Assembly: GCF_000717025.1 (NCBI RefSeq)
Contig: NZ_JNXG01000003.1
Location: 124,001-188,000 of the forward strand
DNA length: 64,000 bases
Source: Streptomyces atroolivaceus
Lineage (GTDB): Bacteria; Actinomycetota; Actinomycetes; Streptomycetales; Streptomycetaceae
Reading direction: 5' to 3'
Shown: positions 19,990-28,590 of the stretch, piece by piece
How positions within the stretch are numbered: the first letter of the stretch is position 1
Layout: every line of letters starts with the position of its first letter
The notes under the pieces: model-generated
Told to the model about the DNA's origin: nothing
What the model saw: only the letters and a program-made list of their open reading frames with translations
Databases searched by the model: none
Position numbers and translations under genes: made by a program

Positions 19990-20645
19990 CGGTCCTCACC
20001 CCGCGCCGACGTGCGTCGCCCTTTGCCGCGACCTCGATAGGTGTCGGTCGTCGAGTGGCAGTTGGGACAGAGCAGCCGAAGATTCTGCGGTTGATTGTTT
20101 CGCCAATTGCCGTCGACGTGATCGACCTCGAGCGGCAGGGGCCGGTTCCGCCAAGTGGGCCCGATGCCGCAACGGGCGCAGTGTTCGGAGGCTCCCATGG
20201 CGATCATGGCTCGCTTGAGTCGCTCGCCAGGTATGCGGCGAGCGAGCGTCTGGGTCCGGTCGACGAGCAGTTCCTCCGGACGCCGACGGCGTACCTCACC
20301 TTTCCTCGACGGGGCCGCGAAGTGCGACGTGTCGATCCCCAGCGCCTTGACGCGTCGGCTGATGTGGGTGTGCTGACCCCCTACCACCTCAAGGCCGAGG
20401 CGGCGCAGTACGTCGCACATTGTGGTGGACGCCGCGACCGCCTCCTGAAGGACCTCCTTCGTCCAGCGCGCGCCTTCGCTCTCGAAGTGCTGAGTGCCCA
20501 CGCCGAGTCTGCGCATGCGGGCGAGGAGGTACCGCCGTGTCGGACTCTTGGGGTCTACCCCGAGCTTCGTCAGTGCCTCCGAGAGTGTCCGTGAGGACGA
20601 GGCCGCCTCTGCGAGGCGCTCCCGCGTGTACGGGCTTACCGGCAT
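19986..20645 (-). CDS. HNH endonuclease, paralogue of the downstream gene
   Basis: A 219-aa protein with the same architecture. A YTRERLAEAAS N-terminus is shared with its neighbour. Two modules carry GVGTQHFES and GIDTSHFAA signatures. The C-terminal HNH has CARCGIGPTW, LEVDHVDGNWRNNQPQNLRLLCPNCH and a basic tail. Its ATG is preceded by AGGGGGA, and a 7-bp hairpin (20662-20679) lies in the leader. It is the first gene of the pair. Whether these cut a specific site, act as homing nucleases or in defence cannot be told from sequence. Confidence 0.87.
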   Translation of the reverse strand: MPVSPYTRERLAEAASSSRTLSEALTKLGVDPKSPTRRYLLARMRRLGVGTQHFESEGARWTKEVLQEAVAASTTMCDVLRRLGLEVVGGQHTHISRRVKALGIDTSHFAAPSRKGEVRRRRPEELLVDRTQTLARRIPGERLKRAMIAMGASEHCARCGIGPTWRNRPLPLEVDHVDGNWRNNQPQNLRLLCPNCHSTTDTYRGRGKGRRTSARGEDR

Positions 20646-20737
20646 GTCCCCCTCCGCATCCGGCCGCGCGTTCGCGGCCTCGTACGGAGCAACGAACCGG
20701 TTATCGGATGGTCACGTCCGGAATGTGACGAGATGCG

Positions 20738-20779
20738 GAAGGGCCCGTACCGCTTCCTGTGAAGCGGTACGGGCCCTTC
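20738..20779 (-). terminator. 19-bp perfect hairpin terminator after MFS gene
   Basis: Perfect 19-bp arms with a CTGT loop, 16 bases after the MFS stop on the minus strand. Inverted GTCAC/GTGAC repeats lie just beyond, at 20711-20729. Confidence 0.88.
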
Positions 20780-20794
20780 TCCGTGGGGTGTGTG

Positions 20795-22291
20795 TCAGAA
20801 CTTCGGGTCAGGACTCTGGGCGTGGACCAGTTCGGCCGCCTCGTCCTCCGTCTCCACCGAGGGCGGGGAGCCGGCGAGGGGCTGGTTGGCGGTCTCCTTC
20901 ATGCAGGCCACCGCGATCACGCCCACCAGGGCCGCCGCCATGGCGTAGTACGCCGGCATGAGGTTCGATCCGGTCCAGCTGATCAGGGCGGTGATCACCA
21001 GCGGGGTCGTGCCGCCGAAGATCGAGGCCGAGAGGTTGTAGCCGACCGAGAGGGAGCCGTAGCGGACGTTGGTCGGGAACAGGGCCGGGAGGGCCGCGGA
21101 CATCGTGCCCAGCAGGCAGACCAGGGAGAGGCCCATCATCAGCATGCCGATGATGATCGCCGGGATGCTTCCCTGACGGATCAGGAGGAACGACGGCAGG
21201 GAGAGGAAGAGGAAGCCGAGCATGCCGGTCATCAGGAGCGGCTTGCGCCCGAAGCGGTCCGAGAGCTTGCCGAACTGGCTGATGATCATCATCAGGAAGA
21301 CCATCACCCCGAGCAGGATGAGCAGGCCGTGGGTCTCGCTGTAGCCGAGCTCGTCGGAGAGGTACGTCGGCATGTACGACAGCAGCATGTAGTCGGTGAT
21401 GTTGTACGCGCCGACCAGGGCGATGCAGAGGATCAGCGTCGGCCAGTACTGGCGGAAGATCTTCGCGAGGTCGCCCTTGGCGGTGCTCTCGACGTGGTCG
21501 GCGGCCTCCGTGGCGTGGGTGGTGCCGCCTTCCAGCTTCTGGAATGCGGGGGTCTCGTCCAGGCGCAGTCGCAGGTAGAGGCCTACGAGGCCGAGGGGGC
21601 CGGCCACCAGGAACGGGATGCGCCAGCCCCAGGACTCCATCTGGCCGGTGTCCAGGACGGCGTACAGGAGGGTGACGAGTCCGGCGGCGCCGACGTAGCC
21701 GGCCAGGGTGCCGAATTCGAGGAAGCTGCCGAAGAAGCCGCGGCGCTTGTCGGGGGCGTACTCGGCGATGAAGGTGGAGGCGCCGCCGTACTCGCCGCCG
21801 GTGGAGAAGCCCTGGAGCATCCGGAAGAAGATGAGCAGGACCGCGGCCCAGACGCCGATGGTGTCGTGGGAGGGGATGAGGCCGATCGCGAAGGTGCCGA
21901 TCGCCATGAGGATCATGGTGAGGGCCAGGACCTTCTTGCGCCCGATCTTGTCACCCATGGGGCCGAAGAACATGCCGCCGAGAGGCCGGACGAGGAAGGC
22001 CACGGCGAAGGTGGCGAACGACGAGAGGAGCTGGGTGGTGTCGTTCCCCGAGGGGAAGAAGACGTGCCCGATGGTGACGGCCAGGTAGGAGTAGATACCG
22101 AAGTCGAACCACTCCATGGCGTTACCGAGCGACGCCGCCTTCACCGCGCGCTTGACCGCCTGGTCGTCGGTGACGGTGATGTCCGTCCGACGGAGCCGGG
22201 GGTTCCGGCGCTTCCGGACGGCCCGGAAGAGCGCTGGATGGCGTTTGACCGCATCAGGGTCGGCCGCCTGGTGGGGGTCGGAGGCCGCCAT
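20795..22291 (-). CDS. MFS transporter, metabolite:H+ symporter (ProP/ShiA-like)
   Basis: A 498-aa protein with 12 predicted helices. The signatures GNAMEWFDFGIYSY in helix 1 and RPLGGMFFGPMGDKIGRKK in loop 2-3 define the metabolite:proton symporter branch that includes ProP, KgtP and ShiA. An N-terminal cytoplasmic stretch of about 50 residues is basic. The solute may be an osmolyte or organic acid, but this is not readable from sequence. It is monocistronic with its own strong terminator. Confidence 0.9.
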   Translation of the reverse strand: MAASDPHQAADPDAVKRHPALFRAVRKRRNPRLRRTDITVTDDQAVKRAVKAASLGNAMEWFDFGIYSYLAVTIGHVFFPSGNDTTQLLSSFATFAVAFLVRPLGGMFFGPMGDKIGRKKVLALTMILMAIGTFAIGLIPSHDTIGVWAAVLLIFFRMLQGFSTGGEYGGASTFIAEYAPDKRRGFFGSFLEFGTLAGYVGAAGLVTLLYAVLDTGQMESWGWRIPFLVAGPLGLVGLYLRLRLDETPAFQKLEGGTTHATEAADHVESTAKGDLAKIFRQYWPTLILCIALVGAYNITDYMLLSYMPTYLSDELGYSETHGLLILLGVMVFLMMIISQFGKLSDRFGRKPLLMTGMLGFLFLSLPSFLLIRQGSIPAIIIGMLMMGLSLVCLLGTMSAALPALFPTNVRYGSLSVGYNLSASIFGGTTPLVITALISWTGSNLMPAYYAMAAALVGVIAVACMKETANQPLAGSPPSVETEDEAAELVHAQSPDPKF

Positions 22292-22429
22292 GGCCGGTTC
22301 CTTTCGTCGAACGGTGTTCCAGGAAAGGCTTCTGCGCAGTCATGGCGGTTGCAAACCGAATCAACAGGGGATTGCGATCTCGGTCACACCTTTTTTCGGG
22401 CAGGACCGGGCCGCCCCCCCCGGACGGGG

Positions 22430-22897
22430 TCAGATTCCGAGGTCCTTGATGATCTTGGCGACGTGGCCGGTCGCCTTGACGTTGTAGAGGGCCCTCTCCA
22501 CCTTGCCCTCTTCGTCGACCACAATCGTGGAGCGGATCACACCCGTCACCACTTTGCCGTAGAGCTTCTTCTCGCCGAACGCGCCGTACGCCGCCAGGGT
22601 CTCCTTGGAGGGGTCGCCGACGAGCGTGACCTTGAGGTCTTCCTTCTCGCGGAACTTCGCGAGCTTCTCGGGCTTGTCGGGCGACACGCCGATGACGTCG
22701 TAGCCGGCGCCGGCGAGGACGTCCAGGTTGTCGGTGAAGTCGCAGGCCTGCTTGGTGCAGCCGGGGGTGAGCGCCGCGGGGTAGAAGTAGACGATGACCT
22801 TGCGGCCCTTGTGGTCCGCGAGCGAGATCTCGTTGCCGTCGGCGTCCGGAAGGGTGAAGGCGGGGGCGGTGTCGCCGGTCTGCAGTCGCTCGCTCAT
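22430..22897 (-). CDS. bcp: thioredoxin-dependent peroxiredoxin Bcp
   Basis: A 155-aa BCP/PrxQ-type peroxidase. Peroxidatic Cys47 and resolving Cys52 lie in TPGCTKQACDF, four residues apart, as in PrxQ enzymes. The upstream VIVYFYPAALTPGC strand and the GVSPDKPEKLAKFREKEDL region match the family. It is divergent from the DUF3618 gene. Confidence 0.93.
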   Translation of the reverse strand: MSERLQTGDTAPAFTLPDADGNEISLADHKGRKVIVYFYPAALTPGCTKQACDFTDNLDVLAGAGYDVIGVSPDKPEKLAKFREKEDLKVTLVGDPSKETLAAYGAFGEKKLYGKVVTGVIRSTIVVDEEGKVERALYNVKATGHVAKIIKDLGI

Positions 22898-23026
22898 GTT
22901 TCTCCTCGAGTGGCACGCGGGCTGTGTGGCACCGAGCGTAATAGGGGGTGCCGCCGGGTGTAGGGGCGGCCGAGCTGACAGACTGTCGATGAAGGCTTAC
23001 CCGACGACGACCACGGAGGCGGCGCA

Positions 23027-23347
23027 GTGTCGGATACCAGGACCCCTGCGCAGATCGAGGCGGACATCATCAGCAGGCGTGAGCAGCTTGCGGTGGTGCT
23101 GGACGAGATCGGGGTGCGGATGCACCCGAAGACGATGATGGGCGACGCGAAGGCCAGGGTCGCGTCGACGGTGGACCGGACTGCCGGGCGTGCTTTCGTC
23201 GCGGTGAACCGTTCGGTCTCGGACGTGAGGGCGCAGTTCGTGGCCGAGGACGGGTCGCCGCGGCTGGAGCGGGTGATTCCGGCCGCGCTGGTGGTGGTCG
23301 GGGCGGTGGCGTTGCTGTCGGTGTCCGGGCGGCGCAAAAGGCGCTGA
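23027..23347 (+). CDS. DUF3618 domain-containing membrane protein
   Basis: A 106-aa protein. The DUF3618 motif RTPAQIEADIISRREQLA is at the N-terminus, and a single membrane helix (VIPAALVVVGAVALLSV) sits near the C-terminus before a basic RRKRR tail. GGAGG lies upstream of the GTG at 23027. This family is common in actinobacteria and has no assigned role. It probably forms a transcript with the GroES-like gene 62 bases downstream. Confidence 0.85.
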   Translation: MSDTRTPAQIEADIISRREQLAVVLDEIGVRMHPKTMMGDAKARVASTVDRTAGRAFVAVNRSVSDVRAQFVAEDGSPRLERVIPAALVVVGAVALLSVSGRRKRR

Positions 23348-23409
23348 GGGCGGGTTCCGGGCGGGCCCTGGGGCGTGCGGACCGCTTCGGGGCAGGTAGG
23401 TTTCGGAGC

Positions 23410-23760
23410 GTGAGCGACAACGGCATGAGCAACACCGACGACAAGCTGCCGATCCGCATGCTGCACGACCGTGTGCTGGTCCGGTCCGATTCGCCCGAGG
23501 GTGAGCGGCGGTCGGGCGGTGGCATCCTGATTCCGGCGACCGCGGCGGTCGGCCGGCGTCTGGCGTGGGCCGCGGTGGTCGCGGTCGGCCAGAACGTGCG
23601 GACCGTGGAGCCGGGTGACCGGGTGCTGTACGACCCGGAGGACCGTGCCGAGGTGGAGGTGCGGGGTGTGGCGTACGTGCTGATGCGGGAGCGGGATCTG
23701 CACGCGGTGGCTGCCGACCGTTTCGAGGGTTCGGTGGATTCGACCGGGCTGTATCTGTAG
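23410..23760 (+). CDS. GroES-family chaperonin-like protein
   Basis: A 116-aa protein with the GroES fold: IRMLHDRVLVRSD, the GGILIPATAA mobile-loop region, VVAVGQNVRTVEPGDRVLYDPE and a final strand. It differs from the canonical groES by lacking a partner groEL gene nearby and by a C-terminal extension (AADRFEGSVDSTGLYL). It is probably a conserved extra co-chaperonin. The GTG at 23410 has a poorly spaced ribosome binding site, and ATG 23425 is an alternative start. Confidence 0.8.
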   Translation: MSDNGMSNTDDKLPIRMLHDRVLVRSDSPEGERRSGGGILIPATAAVGRRLAWAAVVAVGQNVRTVEPGDRVLYDPEDRAEVEVRGVAYVLMRERDLHAVAADRFEGSVDSTGLYL

Positions 23761-23777
23761 ACAGGTGTGGGGGAGTG

Positions 23778-23803
23778 GGCCTGGTGACGGCTGTCACCAG
23801 GCC
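23778..23803 (+). terminator. hairpin terminator after the GroES-like gene
   Basis: A perfect 11-bp stem GGCCTGGTGAC/GTCACCAGGCC with a GGCT loop and a short TTT run. It separates the GroES-like transcript from the riboswitch-SMR unit. Confidence 0.85.
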
Positions 23804-23833
23804 TTTCGGCTGTTTGTTGCTACGGTGGTGGGA

Positions 23834-23876
23834 CCCCGACGAGACGCGCCGTACCGGGTTTCCGCAAAGACGACGC
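23834..23876 (+). ncRNA. guanidine-III riboswitch (ykkC-III class)
   Basis: The sequence CCCCGACGAG (23834-23843) followed by GCGCCGTACCGGG (23847-23859) and GCAAAGACGACGC (23864-23876) closely follows the ykkC-III consensus. CCCG pairs with CGGG for stem 1. GCGCCGT pairs with ACGACGC, with one mismatch, for the pseudoknot. It ends 27 bases before the ribosome binding site of an SMR exporter, the usual target. Guanidinium binding should expose the ribosome binding site and induce export. Confidence 0.85.
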
Positions 23877-23915
23877 ACCCGTGTTGTTCGCGTGTTCCGT
23901 CGTGGAGGTGCCGTC

Positions 23916-24236
23916 GTGGCGTGGGTTCTGTTGATCGTGGCCGGTCTGCTGGAAGTGGGCTGGTCGATCGGGATGAAGTACACCGAGGGGTTCACCCGGC
24001 TGTGGCCGAGTGTGTTCACCGGTCTGGGGATCGTGGCCAGCATGGTGCTGCTGTCGCAGGCGGCGAAGACGCTGCCGATCGGTACGGCCTACGGCGTGTG
24101 GGTGGGGATCGGTGCGGCCGGTGCGGCGGTGCTGGGCATGGTGGTGCTGAACGAGCCGGTGACCGCCGCCCGCATTTTCTTCGTGTGTCTGTTGCTGGTC
24201 GCCGTGGTGGGGCTGAAGGCGACGTCGGGGCACTGA
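23916..24236 (+). CDS. SMR family guanidinium exporter (SugE/Gdx-like)
   Basis: A 106-aa four-helix small multidrug resistance protein. The essential membrane Glu is Glu13 in VAGLLEVGWSIGMKYT, and the helix-2/3 motif GTAYGVWVGIGAAGA is typical of the Gdx/SugE subgroup. The start is GTG 23916 with GGAGG seven bases upstream, which fixes it inside a longer open frame. The preceding guanidine-III riboswitch makes guanidinium efflux the best functional call. A 24-kb-long chromosomal neighbour, the PBP gene, converges 4 bases away. Confidence 0.93.
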   Translation: MAWVLLIVAGLLEVGWSIGMKYTEGFTRLWPSVFTGLGIVASMVLLSQAAKTLPIGTAYGVWVGIGAAGAAVLGMVVLNEPVTAARIFFVCLLLVAVVGLKATSGH

Positions 24237-24240
24237 GTGT

Positions 24241-26772
24241 TCAGGGGCGGGTGGGGCCGTCGGGGCCCTGCCCGTCCCTGTTCCGTCGGCCGGCGGAGCG
24301 GTTTTCCCGGGGGGTGGTGGCTTCCGGTCCGGCGGCTTCCCGGGTGGCGTTTTCCCTGCGGCTGGTTTCGCGGGCGGCTGCTTCCCGTCGTCCGTCCGCT
24401 GCCCGGGCGGCGGCTTCCCGTCGTCCGTCTGTCTCCCGGGCGGCGGTTCCCTGGGGGGCGGGTGCGCGCCGGGGTCCGTCGGCGGGGGTGGCGGTGCGGG
24501 GTGTGCGCGGGGAGGTGAGGGCGTCGGAGGTGGCGTCCGGTGTGCGGGGGCGGGTGGCGTCGCGTTCCTCGCGGGTGTCTCCGGTGCCGGGCTCCTGGCT
24601 GTCCCGGCCCTCCCCTGGTTCCTCGGTGCCTCCGGCTTCCTCGGTGTCCTCGCCCTCCGCGCTCTCGTCCGGCTCGGGTTCTTCGGGTCCTTCGTCGGCT
24701 TGGAGGTCGAATGCCTTCACCTCGCTGTCCTGCAGTGCGGCCCGGGTGTAGGCGGCCCAGGTCTGGGCGGGTGGGCCGCCGCCGTTCATGCGGGCCAGGC
24801 CGAGCGCGCCGTACAGGGGTTTCTGTACGCCGGTGTCGGGGTCCTGGCCCATGACGGCGATGACGGTGGCGAGGTCGGGGGTGTAGCCGGCGAACCAGGC
24901 GGCCTTGTCCTCCTCGGCGGTGCCGGTCTTGCCGGCGGCGGGGCGGCCCGCGTTCCGGGCGGCGGTGCCGGTGCCGCCGTCGACGACGCTGCGGAGGACG
25001 GAGGTGGTGGTGTCGGCGGCTTCGCGGCTGATGGCCCGGCGGGTCTTCCTGGCGGGGAGTTCGAGCTCGGTGGCGTTCTTGCTGATCTTGGCGACGAGGG
25101 TGTGGGGGCGCTGCCTGCCGTGGTCGGCGAGGGTGGCGTAGGCGGAGGCCATGTCGAGGACGCTGGCTGTCGCGGGGCCGAGTGCGATGGAGGGGGAGGC
25201 GGTGAGGTCGGGGGTGTCCTGGGGGATGCCGAGGGCGACGGCGGTTTCCTTGACCTGGTCGGGGCCGACGTCCTGGGCCATCTGGGCGTAGACGGCGTTG
25301 ACGGATTTGTCGGTGGCTTCGCGGACGGTGATGGAGCCGTAGTCGACGTCGTCCTCGTTGGCGGGGGCGTAGCCGGTGGAGCCGGCGGCGCTCTGGACGG
25401 TGCGTTTGTTGTCGCCGTCGTAGCGGGTGTTGGGGGTGATGGCGCGGTCTTTCTGGGTGGTGGACCCGTTGGCGAGGGCGGCGGCGAGGACGAAGGGTTT
25501 GAAGGTGGATCCGACCTGGTAGTCGCGGCGGGTCGCGTTGTTGACGTACTGCTTGGTGTAGTCGACGCCGCCGTAGAGGGCGACGACGTGTCCGGTGGCG
25601 GGGTCGATGGAGGCGCCGCCTGCGCGGACGTTGCGGTCGGCCTCGCGTTCGTCGCTGGTCTGGGACAGGACGTTGTCCTGGACGGCTTCGACGAGTGCGT
25701 CCTGCTTCTTCTTCTGGAGTGTGGTGGTGATGCGGTAGCCGCCGGTGGAGAGGGTGTTCTCGTCGATGATCCTGTTGGCGGTGAGGTAGTTCTCGACCGC
25801 CTGGACGATGTAGCCGCGCTGGCCGGAGAGTGCGGTGGCGGGCTTGGCCTCGCCGGGGACGGGGAAGGTCATGGCGGCGCGGTCGGCGCGGGTGAGCCAG
25901 TGGTGTTTGACCATGCCGTCGAGTACGTAGTTCCAGCGGGCGAGGACGGCTTTCCTGTTCTCGGGGTGGGCGACGACGTCGTAGGAGCTGGGGGCGTTGA
26001 GCAGGGAGGCGAGGTAGGCGCCCTGGCCGGCGTCCAGGTCTTCGACGTCCTTGCCGTAGTAGGCGTGGGCGGCGGCCTGGATGCCGTAGGCGTTGCGGCC
26101 GAAGTAGCTGGTGTTGAGGTAGCCCTCGAGGATCTCGTCCTTGCTCTGTTCGCGGTCGAGCTTGATGGAGATGAAGAATTCCTTGGCCTTGCGGACGACG
26201 GTCTGTTCCTGGCCGAGGTAGTAGTTCTTGACGTACTGCTGGGTGATGGTGGAACCGCCCTGTCTGCCCTTGCCGGTGACGGTGTTCCAGCCGGCGCGGA
26301 GGGTGGCCTTGATGTCGATGGCGTCCTCGGAGTAGAAGTCGCGGTCCTCGGCGGCGAGTACGGCGTGCTGGATGGGGCGGGGGACGCGGCGGAGGGGGAT
26401 GTTCTCGCGGTTGATCTCGCCGTCGCGGGCGATGACCGTGCCGTCCTCGTACAGGTAGACGTTGGACTGGGCGGTCGCGCTGGCGTTGGCGGGGGGGATG
26501 TCGACGATCTGGTAGCCGGCGATGAATCCGCCGACGAGGAGCAGTGCGAGGAGGAGTACGCCGCCGAGGACCATGCGCCAGGTGGGGACGGCGCGGCGCC
26601 AGCCGGTGCGCTTGGGCCGCTTGGGGCGTTTCGTGCGCCGTTCGGAGGCTTGTGCGCCGTCCGGGTGCTGGGTGTCCGGGGCGGGGGCCGCGGCCGAGGG
26701 GTCTCGGGGGGGCCAGCTCTCGGAGCCCTGCTGACCAGGGTCTCCGCCGTGCTGCGGTGGCTCGTGGCTCAT
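24241..26772 (-). CDS. class A penicillin-binding protein (transglycosylase/transpeptidase)
   Basis: An 843-aa bifunctional cell-wall polymerase. The order is a cytoplasmic Pro-rich segment, one membrane helix (about residues 70-92), a GT51 domain with Glu142 in AAEDRDFYSED and the QQYVKNYYLGQE region, and a transpeptidase domain with Ser422-x-x-Lys425 (GSTFKPF), an SVN motif and Lys615-Thr-Gly. The last 125 residues are Glu/Arg/Ala-rich with DGRREAAAR-type repeats and probably disordered. ATG 26772 is preferred over 26817, which lacks a ribosome binding site. Confidence 0.93.
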   Translation of the reverse strand: MSHEPPQHGGDPGQQGSESWPPRDPSAAAPAPDTQHPDGAQASERRTKRPKRPKRTGWRRAVPTWRMVLGGVLLLALLLVGGFIAGYQIVDIPPANASATAQSNVYLYEDGTVIARDGEINRENIPLRRVPRPIQHAVLAAEDRDFYSEDAIDIKATLRAGWNTVTGKGRQGGSTITQQYVKNYYLGQEQTVVRKAKEFFISIKLDREQSKDEILEGYLNTSYFGRNAYGIQAAAHAYYGKDVEDLDAGQGAYLASLLNAPSSYDVVAHPENRKAVLARWNYVLDGMVKHHWLTRADRAAMTFPVPGEAKPATALSGQRGYIVQAVENYLTANRIIDENTLSTGGYRITTTLQKKKQDALVEAVQDNVLSQTSDEREADRNVRAGGASIDPATGHVVALYGGVDYTKQYVNNATRRDYQVGSTFKPFVLAAALANGSTTQKDRAITPNTRYDGDNKRTVQSAAGSTGYAPANEDDVDYGSITVREATDKSVNAVYAQMAQDVGPDQVKETAVALGIPQDTPDLTASPSIALGPATASVLDMASAYATLADHGRQRPHTLVAKISKNATELELPARKTRRAISREAADTTTSVLRSVVDGGTGTAARNAGRPAAGKTGTAEEDKAAWFAGYTPDLATVIAVMGQDPDTGVQKPLYGALGLARMNGGGPPAQTWAAYTRAALQDSEVKAFDLQADEGPEEPEPDESAEGEDTEEAGGTEEPGEGRDSQEPGTGDTREERDATRPRTPDATSDALTSPRTPRTATPADGPRRAPAPQGTAARETDGRREAAARAADGRREAAARETSRRENATREAAGPEATTPRENRSAGRRNRDGQGPDGPTRP

Positions 26773-26918
26773 GACTGTGGAGGCTCCTCGACTGCGGATG
26801 ATTTTCCTATAGTGCACTTTTCGGGCGGATATCCCTTGGATCCTCCGCGGAAATGGGGTCGCGGCGGCAGATGCCCGCGCACTACGCTCGTGCGCTTTGG
26901 CGGAATGAGGGGGGCGAC

Positions 26919-27719
26919 GTGCGGCTCTATGCCGTGGTGGCGGCCGGTGGGTTCCGGCGGCATGCGACGTACCGGGTGGCGACGTTCGCGGGGGTGTTCA
27001 CCAACACCGTCTTCGGCTTCATCCTGGCGTACACCTACATCGCCCTGTGGGACGAGCGTCCGCACCTCGGCGGCTACGACATGTCGCAGGCGCTGACCTA
27101 TGTGTGGCTGGGTCAGGCGCTGCTGATGACCTGCGCGATGATGGGCGGCGGTTTCGAGGACGAGCTGATGGAGCGGATCCGTACGGGTGACATCGCGGTC
27201 GACCTGTACCGGCCCGCCGACCTGCAGTTGTGGTGGCTGGCGGGGGACCTCGGCCGGGCGGCGTTCCATCTGCTGGGGCGCGGGATCGTGCCGATGGTGC
27301 TGGGGGCCCTGGCCTTCGATCTGGCGCTGCCCGGGTCACCGTGGACCTGGCTCGCCTTCCTCGTGTCCGTGGCGCTCGGTGTCGTGGTGAGTTTCGGGGT
27401 GCGTTTCCTGGTGGCGCTCTCGGCGTTCTGGCTGCTGGACGGGGCGGGGGCGATGCAGATCGCCTGGCTGGCCGGGTTGTTCTTCTCCGGGATGCTGCTG
27501 CCGCTGCCGCTGTTCCCCGGCGTGCTGGGGGAGGTGGCGCGGGCGTTGCCGTGGTCGTCGCTCCTGCAGGTGCCGGCCGACGTGTTCCTCGGCAGGTACG
27601 CGGGCTGGGACCTGCTGCGCGCGTACGCCTTCCAGGGCGGCTGGGCGGTGGCGCTGCTGCTGGCGGGGCGGATGCTGCAGTCGGTGGCGACCAGGAGGGT
27701 GGTGGTCCAGGGTGGCTGA
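26919..27719 (+). CDS. ABC-2 family transporter permease
   Basis: A 266-aa protein with six predicted helices of the ABC2_membrane_6 (DUF990-like) type. The start is set at GTG 26919 because GAGGGGGG lies just upstream; longer in-frame ATG starts lack one. An amphipathic region FEDELMERIRTGDIAVDLYRP follows helix 2, as in this family. It overlaps the second permease gene by 8 bases and forms an operon with it and an ATPase. It is probably an exporter half. The substrate is unknown. Confidence 0.87.
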   Translation: MRLYAVVAAGGFRRHATYRVATFAGVFTNTVFGFILAYTYIALWDERPHLGGYDMSQALTYVWLGQALLMTCAMMGGGFEDELMERIRTGDIAVDLYRPADLQLWWLAGDLGRAAFHLLGRGIVPMVLGALAFDLALPGSPWTWLAFLVSVALGVVVSFGVRFLVALSAFWLLDGAGAMQIAWLAGLFFSGMLLPLPLFPGVLGEVARALPWSSLLQVPADVFLGRYAGWDLLRAYAFQGGWAVALLLAGRMLQSVATRRVVVQGG

Positions 27720-28581
27720 GGTGCGGGCCGGACGGGAGGTCCGGGAGCCGGAGACCGAGTTCGCCGAGCGGTCGCGGCTGGTCGAGGGGGTGCGGGCGTA
27801 CGGGCTGATCGTGGCGATGTGGCTGCGCTCGACGATGGCGTACCGCGCGTCGTTCGTGATGACGGCTCTCGGGAACTTCCTGGTGACGGGGTTCGACTTC
27901 GTCACGATCATGCTGATGTTCGGGCATGTCGACGCGCTGGGTGGTTTCACCCTGCCGGAGATCGCGTTGCTGTACGGCGCGTCGGCGACCGCGTTCGGGC
28001 TGTCCGATCTGGTGCTGGGCTCGATGGACCGGCTGGGGCGGCGGGTGCGGGACGGGACGCTGGACACGCTGCTGGTGCGGCCCGTGCCGGTGCTGGCTCA
28101 GGTGGCGGCGGACCGGTTCGCTCTGCGCAGGCTGGGGCGGATCACTCAGGGCCTGTTGGTGCTGGGCTACGCGCTGCTGACGCTCGACATCGCGTGGACG
28201 CCGCTGAAGGTGGTGATGCTGCCGCTGATGGTGCTGAGCGGGGCGGCCATCTTCGGAGCCGTGTTCGTGGCGGGGGCGGCGTTCCAGTTCTACGCCCAGG
28301 ACGCGTCGGAGGTGCAGAGCGCGTTCACGTACGGGGGGACGACGCTGCTGCAGTATCCGCCGTCGATCTTCGCGCAGGACCTGGTGCGCGGGGTGACGTT
28401 CGTGGTGCCGCTGGCCTTCGTGAGCTGGCTGCCGGCGCTGTACGTGCTGGGCCGGGACTACCCGGTCGATCTGCCTCGGTGGGTGGCGTTCCTGCCGCCG
28501 GTGGTGGCAGCGGTGTGCTGGGTGCTCGCGGGCCTGGCGTGGCGGGCGGGGCTGCGGGCGTACCGCAGTACGGGAAGCTGA
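27712..28581 (+). CDS. ABC-2 family transporter permease, second subunit
   Basis: A 289-aa six-helix protein distantly similar to the preceding permease. It has the matching LVLGSMDRLGRRVRDGTLDTLLVRP segment after helix 2 and a NFLVTGFDF helix. Two different permeases plus one ATPase imply a heterodimeric membrane part. The start is GTG 27712 inside the previous gene. The stop is 9 bases before the ATPase start. Confidence 0.87.
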   Translation: MAEVRAGREVREPETEFAERSRLVEGVRAYGLIVAMWLRSTMAYRASFVMTALGNFLVTGFDFVTIMLMFGHVDALGGFTLPEIALLYGASATAFGLSDLVLGSMDRLGRRVRDGTLDTLLVRPVPVLAQVAADRFALRRLGRITQGLLVLGYALLTLDIAWTPLKVVMLPLMVLSGAAIFGAVFVAGAAFQFYAQDASEVQSAFTYGGTTLLQYPPSIFAQDLVRGVTFVVPLAFVSWLPALYVLGRDYPVDLPRWVAFLPPVVAAVCWVLAGLAWRAGLRAYRSTGS

Positions 28582-28590
28582 GGAGTGGGC

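Noticed and set aside
19181-20794. Attachment sites flanking the HNH pair
   Set aside because: I looked by eye for a copy of the tRNA-Leu 3' end beyond the pair and saw none, and there is no integrase.
20795-22963. Long plus-strand frame of 734 codons
   Set aside because: It is opposite the MFS and bcp genes, both of which have full family motifs.
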